Assembly: GCA_038226665.1 (NCBI GenBank)
Contig: JBBRQI010000010.1
Span: forward strand, 31,117-95,116
DNA from: SZAS-103 sp038226665
GTDB taxonomy: Bacteria > Pseudomonadota > Gammaproteobacteria > Xanthomonadales > Xanthomonadaceae
Length of the DNA stretch: 64,000 nucleotides
Direction: 5' to 3'
This document shows, one piece after another, positions 16,537 through 25,651 of this stretch. The translations under genes and the position numbers were made by a program. Below the pieces are notes generated by a model. That model did not search any database, was not told the origin of the DNA, and was given only the letters and a program-made list of their open reading frames with translations. Position 1 is the stretch's first letter; each line of letters starts with the position of its first letter.

Positions 16537-17736
16537 TCATTTCAACTCGGAAAAGAAATCCTGGAAGCGGCGCAAACCATCGTCGAGCTGGTTCGCCGGA
16601 CACGTGTACGAAATCCGCAGCGCACGCGGCTCGCCGAAGGCGACGCCCGGCACGCAAGCCACGCCCTTGGTTTCGAGCAGTGCATTGCAGAAGTCCACGT
16701 CGTTGTGGATGCGCGTTGTGCCGTGCATCTTGCCGAACGCGCAGCTGATGTCGGGGAACACGTAGAACGCACCCTGCGGCTTGGGACACACCACGCCCGG
16801 AATGGCCCGCATCGCCGCGATCACGCGGTCGCGGCGTTCCTGGAATTCGGCGTTCTTCGCGATCGGTACATCCTGCGGGCCGCTCAATGCGGCAAGCGCG
16901 GCGGCGCTGGTGATCTCGGGCAGGTTGGTGATGTGGTTCGAGTTCAATGTCACCACGGCATTCGCGACGACTTCCGGCGCGGCGACGAAACCGATGCGCC
17001 AGCCCGGCATGCCGTAGGTCTTCGAGCATGAATCCATGAAGATCACGCGCTCGCGCAGTTCAGGTTTCACCATCACGAAGTTGTGATAGCCGATGCCGTC
17101 GAACACCATGCGGTTGTAGATGTCGTCGGTGATGATCCAGCATTCCGGATGCTTCACGAGAACGTCGGCCAGCGCGGAAATTTCATCGCGCGTGTAAACC
17201 ATGCCGGTCGGGTTCGACGGATTGTTGAAAAGGAACACCTTCGGTTTCAGCGCGAGCGCTGCATCGAGTTGCGCGGGCGTGAGCTTGTAATCCTGTTCCG
17301 GCGGGCATGGCAGCAACTGGATCTTCGCGCCGACGATCTCGGCGATGTCGAGGTAGCTCGTCCAGTACGGCGTCGGGAACGCGATCGTATCGCCCTCGTC
17401 GAGCAGCACTTCCATGAGGTTGTAGAGCACGCCTTTCGCGCCGATGCCGATCGCGCAGTTCTTGCGCGTGTAGCCGGTCATGCCAACCTGGTCCATGTGC
17501 GCGATGAAGGCGTCGAGCAGCGCATCAGAACCGCGGTTGCTGCCGTACTGGCCGCTATCGTGGTCGAGCGCCTTGCGCACGGCGTCGTACACGTGCGGGC
17601 CGGGCAGGAAGTTCGGCACGCCGATCGAGAAACTGATGATGTCGCGGCCTTCGGCTTTCAGCCGCTTGGCCTTCTCTGCGACGACCATGATCGCGCTCGG
17701 CTTGGCGCGACCGACTCGCTGGGCGAGTTTCAGCAT
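16537..17736 (-). CDS. Pyridoxal-phosphate aminotransferase, aspartate aminotransferase family
   Basis: A 399-residue class I/II aminotransferase. The PLP lysine is K239 in DSCSKTYGMPGWRIG, with N175 in NNPSNPTG, D205 in TDDIYNR and the substrate arginine region R247. Its sequence is closest in feel to bacterial aspartate/aromatic aminotransferases of the 1-gamma type. It would exchange amino groups between aspartate or an aromatic amino acid and 2-oxoglutarate. The ATG at 17736 has a GAGGG ribosome-binding site; a GTG seven codons upstream is less likely. Substrate specificity cannot be decided from sequence alone. Confidence 0.88.
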   Translation of the reverse strand: MLKLAQRVGRAKPSAIMVVAEKAKRLKAEGRDIISFSIGVPNFLPGPHVYDAVRKALDHDSGQYGSNRGSDALLDAFIAHMDQVGMTGYTRKNCAIGIGAKGVLYNLMEVLLDEGDTIAFPTPYWTSYLDIAEIVGAKIQLLPCPPEQDYKLTPAQLDAALALKPKVFLFNNPSNPTGMVYTRDEISALADVLVKHPECWIITDDIYNRMVFDGIGYHNFVMVKPELRERVIFMDSCSKTYGMPGWRIGFVAAPEVVANAVVTLNSNHITNLPEITSAAALAALSGPQDVPIAKNAEFQERRDRVIAAMRAIPGVVCPKPQGAFYVFPDISCAFGKMHGTTRIHNDVDFCNALLETKGVACVPGVAFGEPRALRISYTCPANQLDDGLRRFQDFFSELK

Positions 17737-17882
17737 TGGGAACCCTCGGAAAGACACGAATGCGAGGCCGAAAATGATATCACAGAGGATCGTGGCGACT
17801 GGATTGAAAGGGCAGGATTGATAGGGCTGTATTGAACGGGATGCATCGGCCCCGCACTATGCGCGCAGCCGTGAGGATTACC

Positions 17883-18647
17883 ATGACGCCGCAACACGCT
17901 TGCAGAGATGGCTTGCAGTCGCCTTTGCCTGGCGCATCCACGCGCCTCCTGTTGTCGGGCTGCGCGTGGTTCGCGTGCGTCCTGCTTGGCGGCTGCTCAA
18001 CGACCGACGTGCGCACCGCCAGCGACGCAACTGGCGCGCCGATCAAGGTGCATGGCAGCGTCGTGCTGATCGATCCCGACATCGAACTGTACGAAGTGAC
18101 TGCGGGCGGCATGCAGGAACCGCGGCCGCAGTGGACCGAAGCCGCGCGCCGCGCGTATCCCGCAGCGGTGCGCGAATTGCTCGCCGCGCATGGCGCGACC
18201 TTGTTGCCCGATTTCGTTCCGCAGAGCGCGCGGCAACCCAACGACCATGTGCATCAATTGCTGCTGCTGAACCAGGCCGTCGCGAACAGCATCCTGCTGC
18301 ACAGCCAACCGGGCACCGATCTCGCGACCAAGCAGGGACGTTTTGAATGGACGCTCGGCCCCGGTGTTTCGGTTCTGCGCGATGCCACGCACGCCGACTA
18401 CGCTCTGTTGACCTACATCCGAGACAGCTATACCGGCCAAGGTCGCGCGGCGATGCGCGTGATCGGCGCGCTGTTGCTGTCTGGCGACATCGGTGGCGGC
18501 GAGCAGGTTGGGCTTGCCTCGCTGGTGGATCTGCGCACCGGCCAAGTCGTATGGTTCAACCTGTTGCACGATGAAAAGGGCGATCTGCGCGATGCGGATG
18601 GCGCGCGCGCGACGGTCGCGTCATTGCTCAAGCAGATTCCGCTGTGA
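17883..18647 (+). CDS. Putative lipoprotein of unknown function, first gene of an M48 protease cluster
   Basis: About 254 residues from ATG 17883, which has a GAGGA site five bases upstream; an ATG at 17841 and TTG at 17832 are alternatives. An unusually long N-terminal region precedes a hydrophobic stretch ending in a lipobox (LLGGC-STT), so it is probably an outer-membrane or periplasmic lipoprotein. The mature part has no motif I recognise; it is mixed alpha/beta with a terminal IGALLLSGDIGGGEQVGLA and a segment like a strand pair (LVDLRTGQVVWFNLL). The gene overlaps the start of the M48 protease gene (GTGA), so the two are translationally coupled. Confidence 0.72.
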   Translation: MTPQHACRDGLQSPLPGASTRLLLSGCAWFACVLLGGCSTTDVRTASDATGAPIKVHGSVVLIDPDIELYEVTAGGMQEPRPQWTEAARRAYPAAVRELLAAHGATLLPDFVPQSARQPNDHVHQLLLLNQAVANSILLHSQPGTDLATKQGRFEWTLGPGVSVLRDATHADYALLTYIRDSYTGQGRAAMRVIGALLLSGDIGGGEQVGLASLVDLRTGQVVWFNLLHDEKGDLRDADGARATVASLLKQIPL

Positions 18648-19816
18648 ACATCTGGCGAGCATTCGCAGTGCTGGCGTTGCTGATCGTGGTACCGGCGCGC
18701 GCTGCCGATGCACCAGTGCACGACGTTGCTCCTGGTGAGCGGCCATCTCCAGGTAGCGACGAAGCCGCGTTGTGGTATGCGATGGATCGCGCCGAGCGTG
18801 AACTGCAGTCGTCGCCGCAACTCGTGCGCGATCCGGAGCTCAATGCCTACGTGCGTGGCGTTGCGTGCAAAGTGGCGGCCGACGACTGCGCGAACCTGCG
18901 CGTGCACGTCGTCGAGCAACCGTGGTTCAACGCAATGATGGCGCCGAACGGGATGGTGATCGTGTGGACGGGCGCGCTGCTGCGCGCGCGCAACGAAGCC
19001 GAGCTCGCGTTCGTACTCGGCCACGAAGCGGGCCACTACCGCGCACGGCACATGATCCAGCAATGGCGACACAGCAAGAACGTCTCGGCGTGGACGAGCG
19101 TCTTCGAAATCGCAAGCACGGGTGCGGGCGCGTCGGTTGCGAACGGCATCGGCACGATGGCGAATTCGCTCGCCGTATCCAGTTTCTCGCGCGAGGAGGA
19201 ACACGAAGCGGATCGCATGGGTTTCGATGCGATGGTGGCGCGTGGTTACGACCCACAATCGGCAGTCGAATTGTGGGAACGCATGCTGCGCGAGAGCGAC
19301 GCCATGGCCGGCGGCAAATCGTCGATGTTCTCCAGTCATCCGCCGACGCGCGCACGCCTCGGTGACATGCGCGTCGAAGTCGCGGCACTCGGCACGCATG
19401 GCAGCGAGCGCGGCGTCGTGGCCTATCGCGCAGCGACGCATCCTTTCCTGAAGCACTGGCTGGACGCCGAACTCGCGCGGCGACAGTACGCGGCGTCCAT
19501 TCTGGTCGTGACCGAGTTGCTCGCCGATGCGCAGCCCGAGGACAAAGCCTTGCTCAGTTTCTATCTCGGTGAAGCCTATCGTCGTCGTGGCAATCCATCC
19601 GACCGCAACGAAGCCGCGCTCTGGTACGCGCAGTCGATCGGGTTGCCGAACCCGCCAGCCGCAGCCTGGCGCGAGCACGGCATGGCATTGCGCGATGCGG
19701 GACAGCGACGCGACGCGGCCGATGCCTTGCGTCGTTATCTCGATCTCGCAGGCGATGCGCCGGACCGCGCATTCGTCGAACACGATCTGGCGGAATTGCA
19801 GGAGCATGCGCCGTGA
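18644..19816 (+). CDS. M48-family periplasmic zinc metalloprotease with TPR-like tail
   Basis: A 390-residue protein beginning at a GTG that overlaps the previous stop. Residues 1-20 form a signal peptide ending ARA-AD. The zinc motif HEAGH is at 127-131, and the third ligand lies in EEEHEADRMGFD (E188). The C-terminal 120 residues resemble tetratricopeptide helices. This layout is that of BepA/LoiP-like proteases, which degrade or help assemble outer-membrane proteins. It lies between two predicted lipoproteins, with four-base overlaps on both sides. That supports an envelope quality-control unit, but the targets are unknown. Confidence 0.88.
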   Translation: MNIWRAFAVLALLIVVPARAADAPVHDVAPGERPSPGSDEAALWYAMDRAERELQSSPQLVRDPELNAYVRGVACKVAADDCANLRVHVVEQPWFNAMMAPNGMVIVWTGALLRARNEAELAFVLGHEAGHYRARHMIQQWRHSKNVSAWTSVFEIASTGAGASVANGIGTMANSLAVSSFSREEEHEADRMGFDAMVARGYDPQSAVELWERMLRESDAMAGGKSSMFSSHPPTRARLGDMRVEVAALGTHGSERGVVAYRAATHPFLKHWLDAELARRQYAASILVVTELLADAQPEDKALLSFYLGEAYRRRGNPSDRNEAALWYAQSIGLPNPPAAAWREHGMALRDAGQRRDAADALRRYLDLAGDAPDRAFVEHDLAELQEHAP

Positions 19817-20421
19817 AGCGTACAGCCGTGATGTCTCCGATCGCGCGCATTGGACGCTGCTTTGCGTTGTTCTCGATTGTCGCATTGCTCGCATGCTGCG
19901 CCGACGGACGCCTCGTGAAACCCGGCGTCGCATCGGCGAATGGCGGCATCATGATCGACACGCCGATCGCGTGGTCGCGCTTCGTGTTTTCGCGCTACGA
20001 AATCTGGACCATCGACGGCATTCCGCTGAATAGGCTTTACATCGTTCCGTCGATCAGGAGTGGCGAGCACGTCTTCCTGGAGCGCCGCGTCAACGCAAAC
20101 CATCCCGACGCGCCAGCGTTCCGCGCCGGCATGCGCGCCGAGGACATTCGAGACATCGTGCTCGACGCGCTCACCGAAACCGGCGCAGTCAACATCCAGT
20201 CGGAAGCCTTGCGCCCCGCGCATTTCGGCGCCATCGACGGGTTACGCTTCGAGTTCAAGGCGAGCACGGCTGCGGGCCTGCAATACCGCGGGATGGTGCT
20301 CGCTGCCGCGCGTGGCGACGAGCTTAGTTTCCTGTTGTGGATGGCGCCGGCCGAGTATTACTACGGCCGTGATATGACACTCGTCTCGAAGATGTTCGAC
20401 GGCATAAATTTCACTCGCTGA
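19813..20421 (+). CDS. Hypothetical exported protein or lipoprotein, third gene of the M48 cluster
   Basis: A 202-residue protein starting at a GTG overlapping the protease stop. The N-terminus has a basic region, a hydrophobic core (CFALFSIVALLA) and a CC-A pair that could act as a lipobox near residue 29. The mature part is rich in beta strands with aromatic residues (WSRFVFSRYEIWTIDG) and ends FDGINFTR. I do not recognise a family. The coupling to an M48 protease and another lipoprotein suggests that the three act together at the outer membrane. Confidence 0.68.
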   Translation: MKRTAVMSPIARIGRCFALFSIVALLACCADGRLVKPGVASANGGIMIDTPIAWSRFVFSRYEIWTIDGIPLNRLYIVPSIRSGEHVFLERRVNANHPDAPAFRAGMRAEDIRDIVLDALTETGAVNIQSEALRPAHFGAIDGLRFEFKASTAAGLQYRGMVLAAARGDELSFLLWMAPAEYYYGRDMTLVSKMFDGINFTR

Positions 20422-20443
20422 TCCAGCTAGCTTGGCGAATTTT

Positions 20444-20800
20444 TCAGTAATTGTTCTTGCATGTCCATTCACGCGGCGGACATGACTTGCATGCGATCGG
20501 ATCGTCGCTTTCCCGCGACTGGCAAGCTCCGCCACAGACCATGAGCTTCATGCCCGACACATTGTCGAAATAGTAGTACGGGCCGTCGTTCGCGGAATCG
20601 CAATCGATACTCACCACGTTGCCGCAGACCTGCGGTTGTCCGCATTTGATCCCAGTTGCAAGAACCGCTTTTCGTATGGACGGATTCAACCGGGCGAATA
20701 GTCCAGGAACAGAATCGCGCCGCATCGCCACAGGCTGGCTTGCACAAGACACGAGGAAGAGTGCCAGGGCCGCTGCTGCCATGATGGCTTTCGCGTGCAT
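20444..20800 (-). CDS. Small cysteine-rich lipoprotein
   Basis: A 118-residue protein with a lipoprotein signal (ALALFLVSC-AS, Cys near residue 19). The mature part contains nine further cysteines, including CGQPQVC, CGGAC and CKSC...C, which suggests several disulfides or a metal site. No known family is recognised. The ATG at 20800 shares its A with the TGA of the cyclophilin gene upstream (TGATG), so translation is coupled to it. It converges with the M48 cluster, with a 22-base gap. Confidence 0.72.
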   Translation of the reverse strand: MHAKAIMAAAALALFLVSCASQPVAMRRDSVPGLFARLNPSIRKAVLATGIKCGQPQVCGNVVSIDCDSANDGPYYYFDNVSGMKLMVCGGACQSRESDDPIACKSCPPREWTCKNNY

Positions 20801-21309
20801 CAGCGTTTTGCGTCGAGCACCTTGTTCCATTCCGCCACACGCGCCGACTGGCTCGCCATTAACGCATCCGTGTCGCCTTCGATGGTGAGGCTGTCGATGG
20901 TGTCGCCGCCACGGATGGCATCGACGACTTTCTGGTCGTCTGCATTCACCACTTTACCGAACACGGTGTGCTTGCCGTCCAGCCATGAGGTCGCGACGTG
21001 GGTGATGAAGAACTGGCTGCCATTGGTGCCTGGGCCCGCGTTCGCCATCGACAGCACGCCCTTCTCGTGGCGCAGGCCGGTCTTGACCTCGTCCTCGAAC
21101 TTGTAGCCAGGGCCGCCGCGACCGCTGCCTTCGGGGCAACCGCCTTGCACCATGAAATCCGGAATCACCCGATGGAAGCTCAGTCCGTTGTAGTAAGCGC
21201 GCTTGGCGAGGTTGACGAAATTCGCGACCGTGATCGGCGCCTTGTCCGCATAGAGCTCGACATGAATCGGACCCTTGGACGTGGCGAAAGTAGCGGTGAG
21301 GTTCGACAT
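20800..21309 (-). CDS. Cyclophilin-type peptidyl-prolyl cis-trans isomerase
   Basis: A 169-residue single-domain cyclophilin without a signal peptide, hence cytoplasmic (PpiB-like). Diagnostic segments are FHRVIPDFMVQGG with the catalytic arginine, then MANAGPGTNGSQFFI and LDGKHTVFGKVV. The ATG at 21309 has a TTGGAG ribosome-binding site; the longer frame adds 50 implausible residues. It catalyses proline isomerisation during folding. It is transcribed ahead of the small cysteine-rich lipoprotein and is divergent from the lipoprotein-pilin fusion gene. Confidence 0.95.
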   Translation of the reverse strand: MSNLTATFATSKGPIHVELYADKAPITVANFVNLAKRAYYNGLSFHRVIPDFMVQGGCPEGSGRGGPGYKFEDEVKTGLRHEKGVLSMANAGPGTNGSQFFITHVATSWLDGKHTVFGKVVNADDQKVVDAIRGGDTIDSLTIEGDTDALMASQSARVAEWNKVLDAKR

Positions 21310-21437
21310 GATGATCTCCAAGGGAGTCGTTGTGGTTTGGCGCACATGATACAAGCTGGCAGCTGATCGCGGCGGCCTGTATCGTGGCGCCCTCGCCGTG
21401 CAGCCTTCGCTCGCGGCCATTCCCGGGGATCCACCGC

Positions 21438-23618
21438 ATGCCATCGCCGCGCCGCGCATTCGCGCACCGTATTTTCGTGCTTCTGCTGATCGCGTTCGTG
21501 ACCGGCATCGTCGGCTGCGAACACAAGGACGCGCCCGTGCAAGCGAGCAAGGCCGACCTCACCGCAGCCAACGCGCAGATCGCGCAACCGGCATGGCTGG
21601 GCGAACGCCTGCCCGAGCACACTGCCGCGTACGCGCGGATTCCTTCGCTGTGGGGCACGTTGTCGGCACCTGATGGTCGCCCGCTCGATTCGGCACTTGC
21701 AAGCGCGGAGCACGTGAAGATCATTGCCAGCCTGCGCAAGGCCGTGCATACCGATCCGCTGATTGCCCAGACCGGCGCAGGCCCGATCCTGGAACTGCTG
21801 CTCGGCGACCAGGGTGCGCCGCTCGAAATCGCCGTGATCGACGCGAGCGACGGCGTCTCGCCAGCCAGCCGTGCGCTGGCCACCACCGTGCTGGATGTGC
21901 CGGATATCGCCGTGTTGAATGCGCGCGTGGCTGCGCTTTCGGGTCCGAACTCGCCATTGCAGGCACCATTCGATGCGAACGGCGATGCGACGTTGAAGCA
22001 GAACGGTGCCCTGCACTTCGATACGCAGACGCATCGGCTGTATGTGTCGTTCGGCACCACCGCTTCGGCGCTGACTCTGCAACAGGATCTTGCACAACTC
22101 AAGGCGAGGCGCGCGCATCCGATGCAGGATGCCGAACGCGAGATCGACAGTTCGGGACAAGGGTTGTTCGTGTGGATGAGCGCGAAGGGACTCAACAACG
22201 CGCTGGCCGCGCAGCTGCCGCCGCAGTTGCAGCCCGATGGCCTGCTGCGCGATGCGATCTTGCATGCGCAAAGCATCGCGCTTGGCTGGGGCACGGTCGA
22301 TGGACACGGCCGCCTGCAATTGCAGATCCGCGCGCCGCAGTCGCGGTTGCTTGGATACCTCGCGCCGAACGCTGGCGATGTTGATCTGAAAACATCCGGC
22401 AAGCCCGGCTGGGCGATCACGATGGCGTTGCCGGGCGCGGAAAACCTGCAGGCGATGCGCGACGGGCTCGATCGCGATTACGCGCCCGGCCTGCATGCGC
22501 AATTCGACAATGGACTGGCGCAAGTGCAGGCGAAGACCGGCATCGATCCGGTCGAATTCGCGAAGTTCGTCGGGCCGCAACTGGTGGCCTTCGGCGATGC
22601 CAATGGAACCTATGTCGCATTGTGCGTGCGCGATCGCAAGGCGCTCTATGCCAAGCTTGACGTACTCGGCAAGCGCTTCAATTGGCAAAGCAGCGTCGTG
22701 AAATCGGGCGACCTGGAAATCCATCACCTGCACATCCCGGGCTTCGATGCGACGACATCTCAGCCCGGGATGGATCCGAAAGCGCGCGCGTGGATGCAGT
22801 TGTATGCGCGGATCGGCAGCCATTTCTACTGGGTCGAGGACGGCGACTATCTGGTGTTCGCGAGCGTGCCGCAGTTGCTGGTCGATCGCGTCGCCGCGAA
22901 ACCCGACACGTCGCTCGGCCAATGGCTGCATGACCAGTCCTACAGCAGCGCGCACACCGTGCTCGGCGTCGCCGCGACCAACCACAACATGCAGCGCGAG
23001 GTTTACTACACCTATCTCGGCGCATTGCAGGCGCTCGGCGATGCATTGGGGCAGTCGATCGACCTGACGACATTGCCAAGCGCCGGCCAATTGAAGTTGC
23101 CGGTCGATGGCGCAATTGGCTTCGCCGTGGAAGCGACCGACCAACGCGTCGCGTTGCAGATGACCTACGAGCAGACGCCGATCGAGGGTCTGGTCGGCGG
23201 CGGTGGCACCAGTTCGATGACCGCCGTGGCAGTGGTGGCAATCCTCGCAGCGATCTCGATTCCTGCGTATCAAGACTACGTGATCCGTTCACAGGTCAGC
23301 GAAGGCGCTGCACTGTCGGAAGGCGCCAAGACCGCCGTCGCCGAGTACTACGCGAACCAGGGGCGGATGCCGCACGACAATGCCGCTGCGGGGGTCGCCG
23401 AAGCCACCAGCATCGCCGGTGCGTATGTATCGCGAGTGCAGATCGTCGACGGCCAGATCCGCGCCATCTACAGCAGCCATACGCCGCAGAAAGCGAACGC
23501 GGCGCTGGACGGCGGAGCCCTGGAGTTTTCGCCCGCGCCCGAAAACGGCGCGATCCATTGGACCTGCGGCAGCACCAATATCCCGCAAAAGTACCTGCCG
23601 ACCGTCTGCCGGCACTGA
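21438..23618 (+). CDS. Large lipoprotein with a C-terminal type IV pilin-like domain
   Basis: A 726-residue protein from ATG 21438. Residues 1-27 are a lipoprotein signal with lipobox IVGC (C27). Residues 40-580 form a large periplasmic region that I do not recognise; it resembles DUF3352-type lipoproteins in general texture only. Residues 592-612 are a hydrophobic helix (VVAILAAISIPAYQDY) that continues into a pilin head at 613-726. That head includes the usual TAVAEYY helix and a terminal disulfide loop between C710 and C724 (WTCGST...TVC). The prepilin cleavage motif GFTLIE is absent, so this domain cannot be processed as a normal pilin. Function is unknown. Confidence 0.8.
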   Translation: MPSPRRAFAHRIFVLLLIAFVTGIVGCEHKDAPVQASKADLTAANAQIAQPAWLGERLPEHTAAYARIPSLWGTLSAPDGRPLDSALASAEHVKIIASLRKAVHTDPLIAQTGAGPILELLLGDQGAPLEIAVIDASDGVSPASRALATTVLDVPDIAVLNARVAALSGPNSPLQAPFDANGDATLKQNGALHFDTQTHRLYVSFGTTASALTLQQDLAQLKARRAHPMQDAEREIDSSGQGLFVWMSAKGLNNALAAQLPPQLQPDGLLRDAILHAQSIALGWGTVDGHGRLQLQIRAPQSRLLGYLAPNAGDVDLKTSGKPGWAITMALPGAENLQAMRDGLDRDYAPGLHAQFDNGLAQVQAKTGIDPVEFAKFVGPQLVAFGDANGTYVALCVRDRKALYAKLDVLGKRFNWQSSVVKSGDLEIHHLHIPGFDATTSQPGMDPKARAWMQLYARIGSHFYWVEDGDYLVFASVPQLLVDRVAAKPDTSLGQWLHDQSYSSAHTVLGVAATNHNMQREVYYTYLGALQALGDALGQSIDLTTLPSAGQLKLPVDGAIGFAVEATDQRVALQMTYEQTPIEGLVGGGGTSSMTAVAVVAILAAISIPAYQDYVIRSQVSEGAALSEGAKTAVAEYYANQGRMPHDNAAAGVAEATSIAGAYVSRVQIVDGQIRAIYSSHTPQKANAALDGGALEFSPAPENGAIHWTCGSTNIPQKYLPTVCRH

Positions 23619-23805
23619 TCCGATGGGTGAGCAGTCGTTTGCGGCGACAGCCGCAGCGCCCGCCACGCAGCGCCGCGCTGTCCCATGAACGCTGCGTGGT
23701 GCGATGCGGCAATCAAGCCCGCGAGCAGGTATCATGGGCGGCTAGCTTCATACCATCCGTTCGTTCCTCCACCCAGACTCGCCCAAGCCGGCGGGCGAGA
23801 TTCTT

Positions 23806-25632
23806 ATGTCCATCGAAAAACTCCGCAACATCGCCATCGTCGCCCACGTCGACCACGGCAAGACCACCCTCGTCGATCAGCTGCTCAAGCAGTCCGGCAC
23901 CTTCAGCGAGCGCACGGTCACCACCGAACGCATGATGGACAGCAACGATCTGGAAAAGGAACGTGGCATCACGATTCTTTCCAAGAACACCGCGATCCGC
24001 TGGAAGGATTACCGCGTCAACATCGTCGATACACCGGGACATGCCGACTTCGGCGGCGAAGTCGAACGCGTGCTGTCGATGGTCGATTCGGTGCTGATCC
24101 TGGTCGATGCGATGGACGGGCCAATGCCACAGACGCGCTTCGTAACCCAGAAAGCGTTCGCGATGGGCTTCAAGCCGATCGTCGTGATCAACAAGGTCGA
24201 TCGTCCGGGCGCTCGCCCGGACTGGGTCGTGAACCAGACCTTCGACCTGTTCGATCGCCTCGGCGCGACCGAGGAGCAACTCGATTTCCCGATCGTGTAC
24301 GCCTCGGCCCTGCACGGCTACGCCGGCCTCAACTCGGACGTGCGCGAAGGCAACATGGATCCGCTGTTCGACGCGATCATCCAGCACGTCGCGCCGCCGC
24401 CGGTGGACATGGATGGCCCGTTCCAGATGCGCGTGACTTCGCTCGATTACAGCAACTACGTCGGCATCATCGGCGTCGGCCGCATCCAGCGCGGCACGGT
24501 GCGCACCAACCAGCCGGTCACGATTCTCGACCGCGCCGGCAAGCCGCGCCAGGGCAAGGTGCTGCAGGTGCTCGGCTTCCTGGGCCTCGAACGCCGGGAA
24601 GTGGAAGAGGCGCAAGCCGGCGACATCATCGCGGTGTCGGGCATCGGCGATCTGGGCATATCGGAGACGATCTGCGCGATCGACGCGCCGGAACAGTTGC
24701 CGGTGCTGACCGTGGACGAACCGACGATCAGCATGACCTTCCAGGTCAACAATTCGCCGTTCGCGGGCAAGAAGGATCGCAGCGGCGGCAAATTCCTGAC
24801 CTCGCGCCAGTTGCGCGATCGTTTGATCCGCGAGACCCAGCACAATGTGTCGCTGAAGCTCGAGGAAACCGACGACGCCGACAAGTTCAAGGTCTCGGGC
24901 CGTGGCGAATTGCATCTGTCGATCCTGATCGAGACGATGCGCCGCGAAGGCTACGAACTCGCAGTATCGCGTCCGGAAGTCATCATCAAGGACGTCGACG
25001 GCCAAAAGATGGAACCGTACGAAAGCCTCGTCGTCGATCTCGAAGAACAATACCAGGGCGGCGTGATGCAGCGCCTCGGCGAGCGTCGCGGCCAGCTATT
25101 GAACATGGAACCCGACGGCAAGGGCCGCGTGCGCATTGACTTCATGATTCCTGCGCGCGGGCTGATCGGTTTCCAGACCGAGTTCCGCACGATCACCGCC
25201 GGCACCGGCCTGTTGTTCCACGTGTTCGATCATTACGGCCCGAAGTCCGAAGGCGCTATCGCCGAACGCCAGAACGGCGTGATGATTTCCAACGGCACCG
25301 GCCCGTCGCCCGCCTATGCGCAGATGTTCATGCAGGAGCGCGGCCGCCTGATGGTCGAGCCGGGCGAGGAAATCTACGAAGGCCAGATCGTCGGCATCCA
25401 CGCCAAGGACAACGACCTCACCGTCAACGCCTTGCGCGCGAAACAGCTCACGAACTTCCGAGCGTCCGGCAAGGACGACAACGAGCAATTGACGCCTGCG
25501 GTGAAGCTGTCGCTCGAACAGGCACTGGAATTCATCGCCGACGACGAACTCGTCGAAGTGACTCCAGTCGCGATCCGCCTGCGCAAGAAGGAGCGCACCG
25601 AGAACGACCGCAAGCGTGCGTCGCGCGGTTGA
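23806..25632 (+). CDS. typA: Ribosome-associated translational GTPase TypA/BipA
   Basis: A 608-residue GTPase related to EF-G. G1 is AHVDHGKTT (13-21), G2 contains the ERGITI switch, G3 is DTPGHADFGGE and G4 is NKVDRPGARP. Domains II, III and V and the TypA-specific C-terminal domain follow, with SGRGELHLSILIE and MIPARGLIGFQTEFR typical of the family. It binds the ribosome and helps 50S assembly, especially under cold or stress. It is monocistronic or co-transcribed with the short DUF2127 gene 19 bases downstream. Confidence 0.97.
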   Translation: MSIEKLRNIAIVAHVDHGKTTLVDQLLKQSGTFSERTVTTERMMDSNDLEKERGITILSKNTAIRWKDYRVNIVDTPGHADFGGEVERVLSMVDSVLILVDAMDGPMPQTRFVTQKAFAMGFKPIVVINKVDRPGARPDWVVNQTFDLFDRLGATEEQLDFPIVYASALHGYAGLNSDVREGNMDPLFDAIIQHVAPPPVDMDGPFQMRVTSLDYSNYVGIIGVGRIQRGTVRTNQPVTILDRAGKPRQGKVLQVLGFLGLERREVEEAQAGDIIAVSGIGDLGISETICAIDAPEQLPVLTVDEPTISMTFQVNNSPFAGKKDRSGGKFLTSRQLRDRLIRETQHNVSLKLEETDDADKFKVSGRGELHLSILIETMRREGYELAVSRPEVIIKDVDGQKMEPYESLVVDLEEQYQGGVMQRLGERRGQLLNMEPDGKGRVRIDFMIPARGLIGFQTEFRTITAGTGLLFHVFDHYGPKSEGAIAERQNGVMISNGTGPSPAYAQMFMQERGRLMVEPGEEIYEGQIVGIHAKDNDLTVNALRAKQLTNFRASGKDDNEQLTPAVKLSLEQALEFIADDELVEVTPVAIRLRKKERTENDRKRASRG

Positions 25633-25651
25633 TACGCACGATCGACCAGTG

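Noticed and set aside
21180..23273. A 697-codon minus-strand open frame
   Set aside because: Antisense to the lipoprotein-pilin fusion gene and the start of the cyclophilin gene, with a composition typical of a shadow frame.
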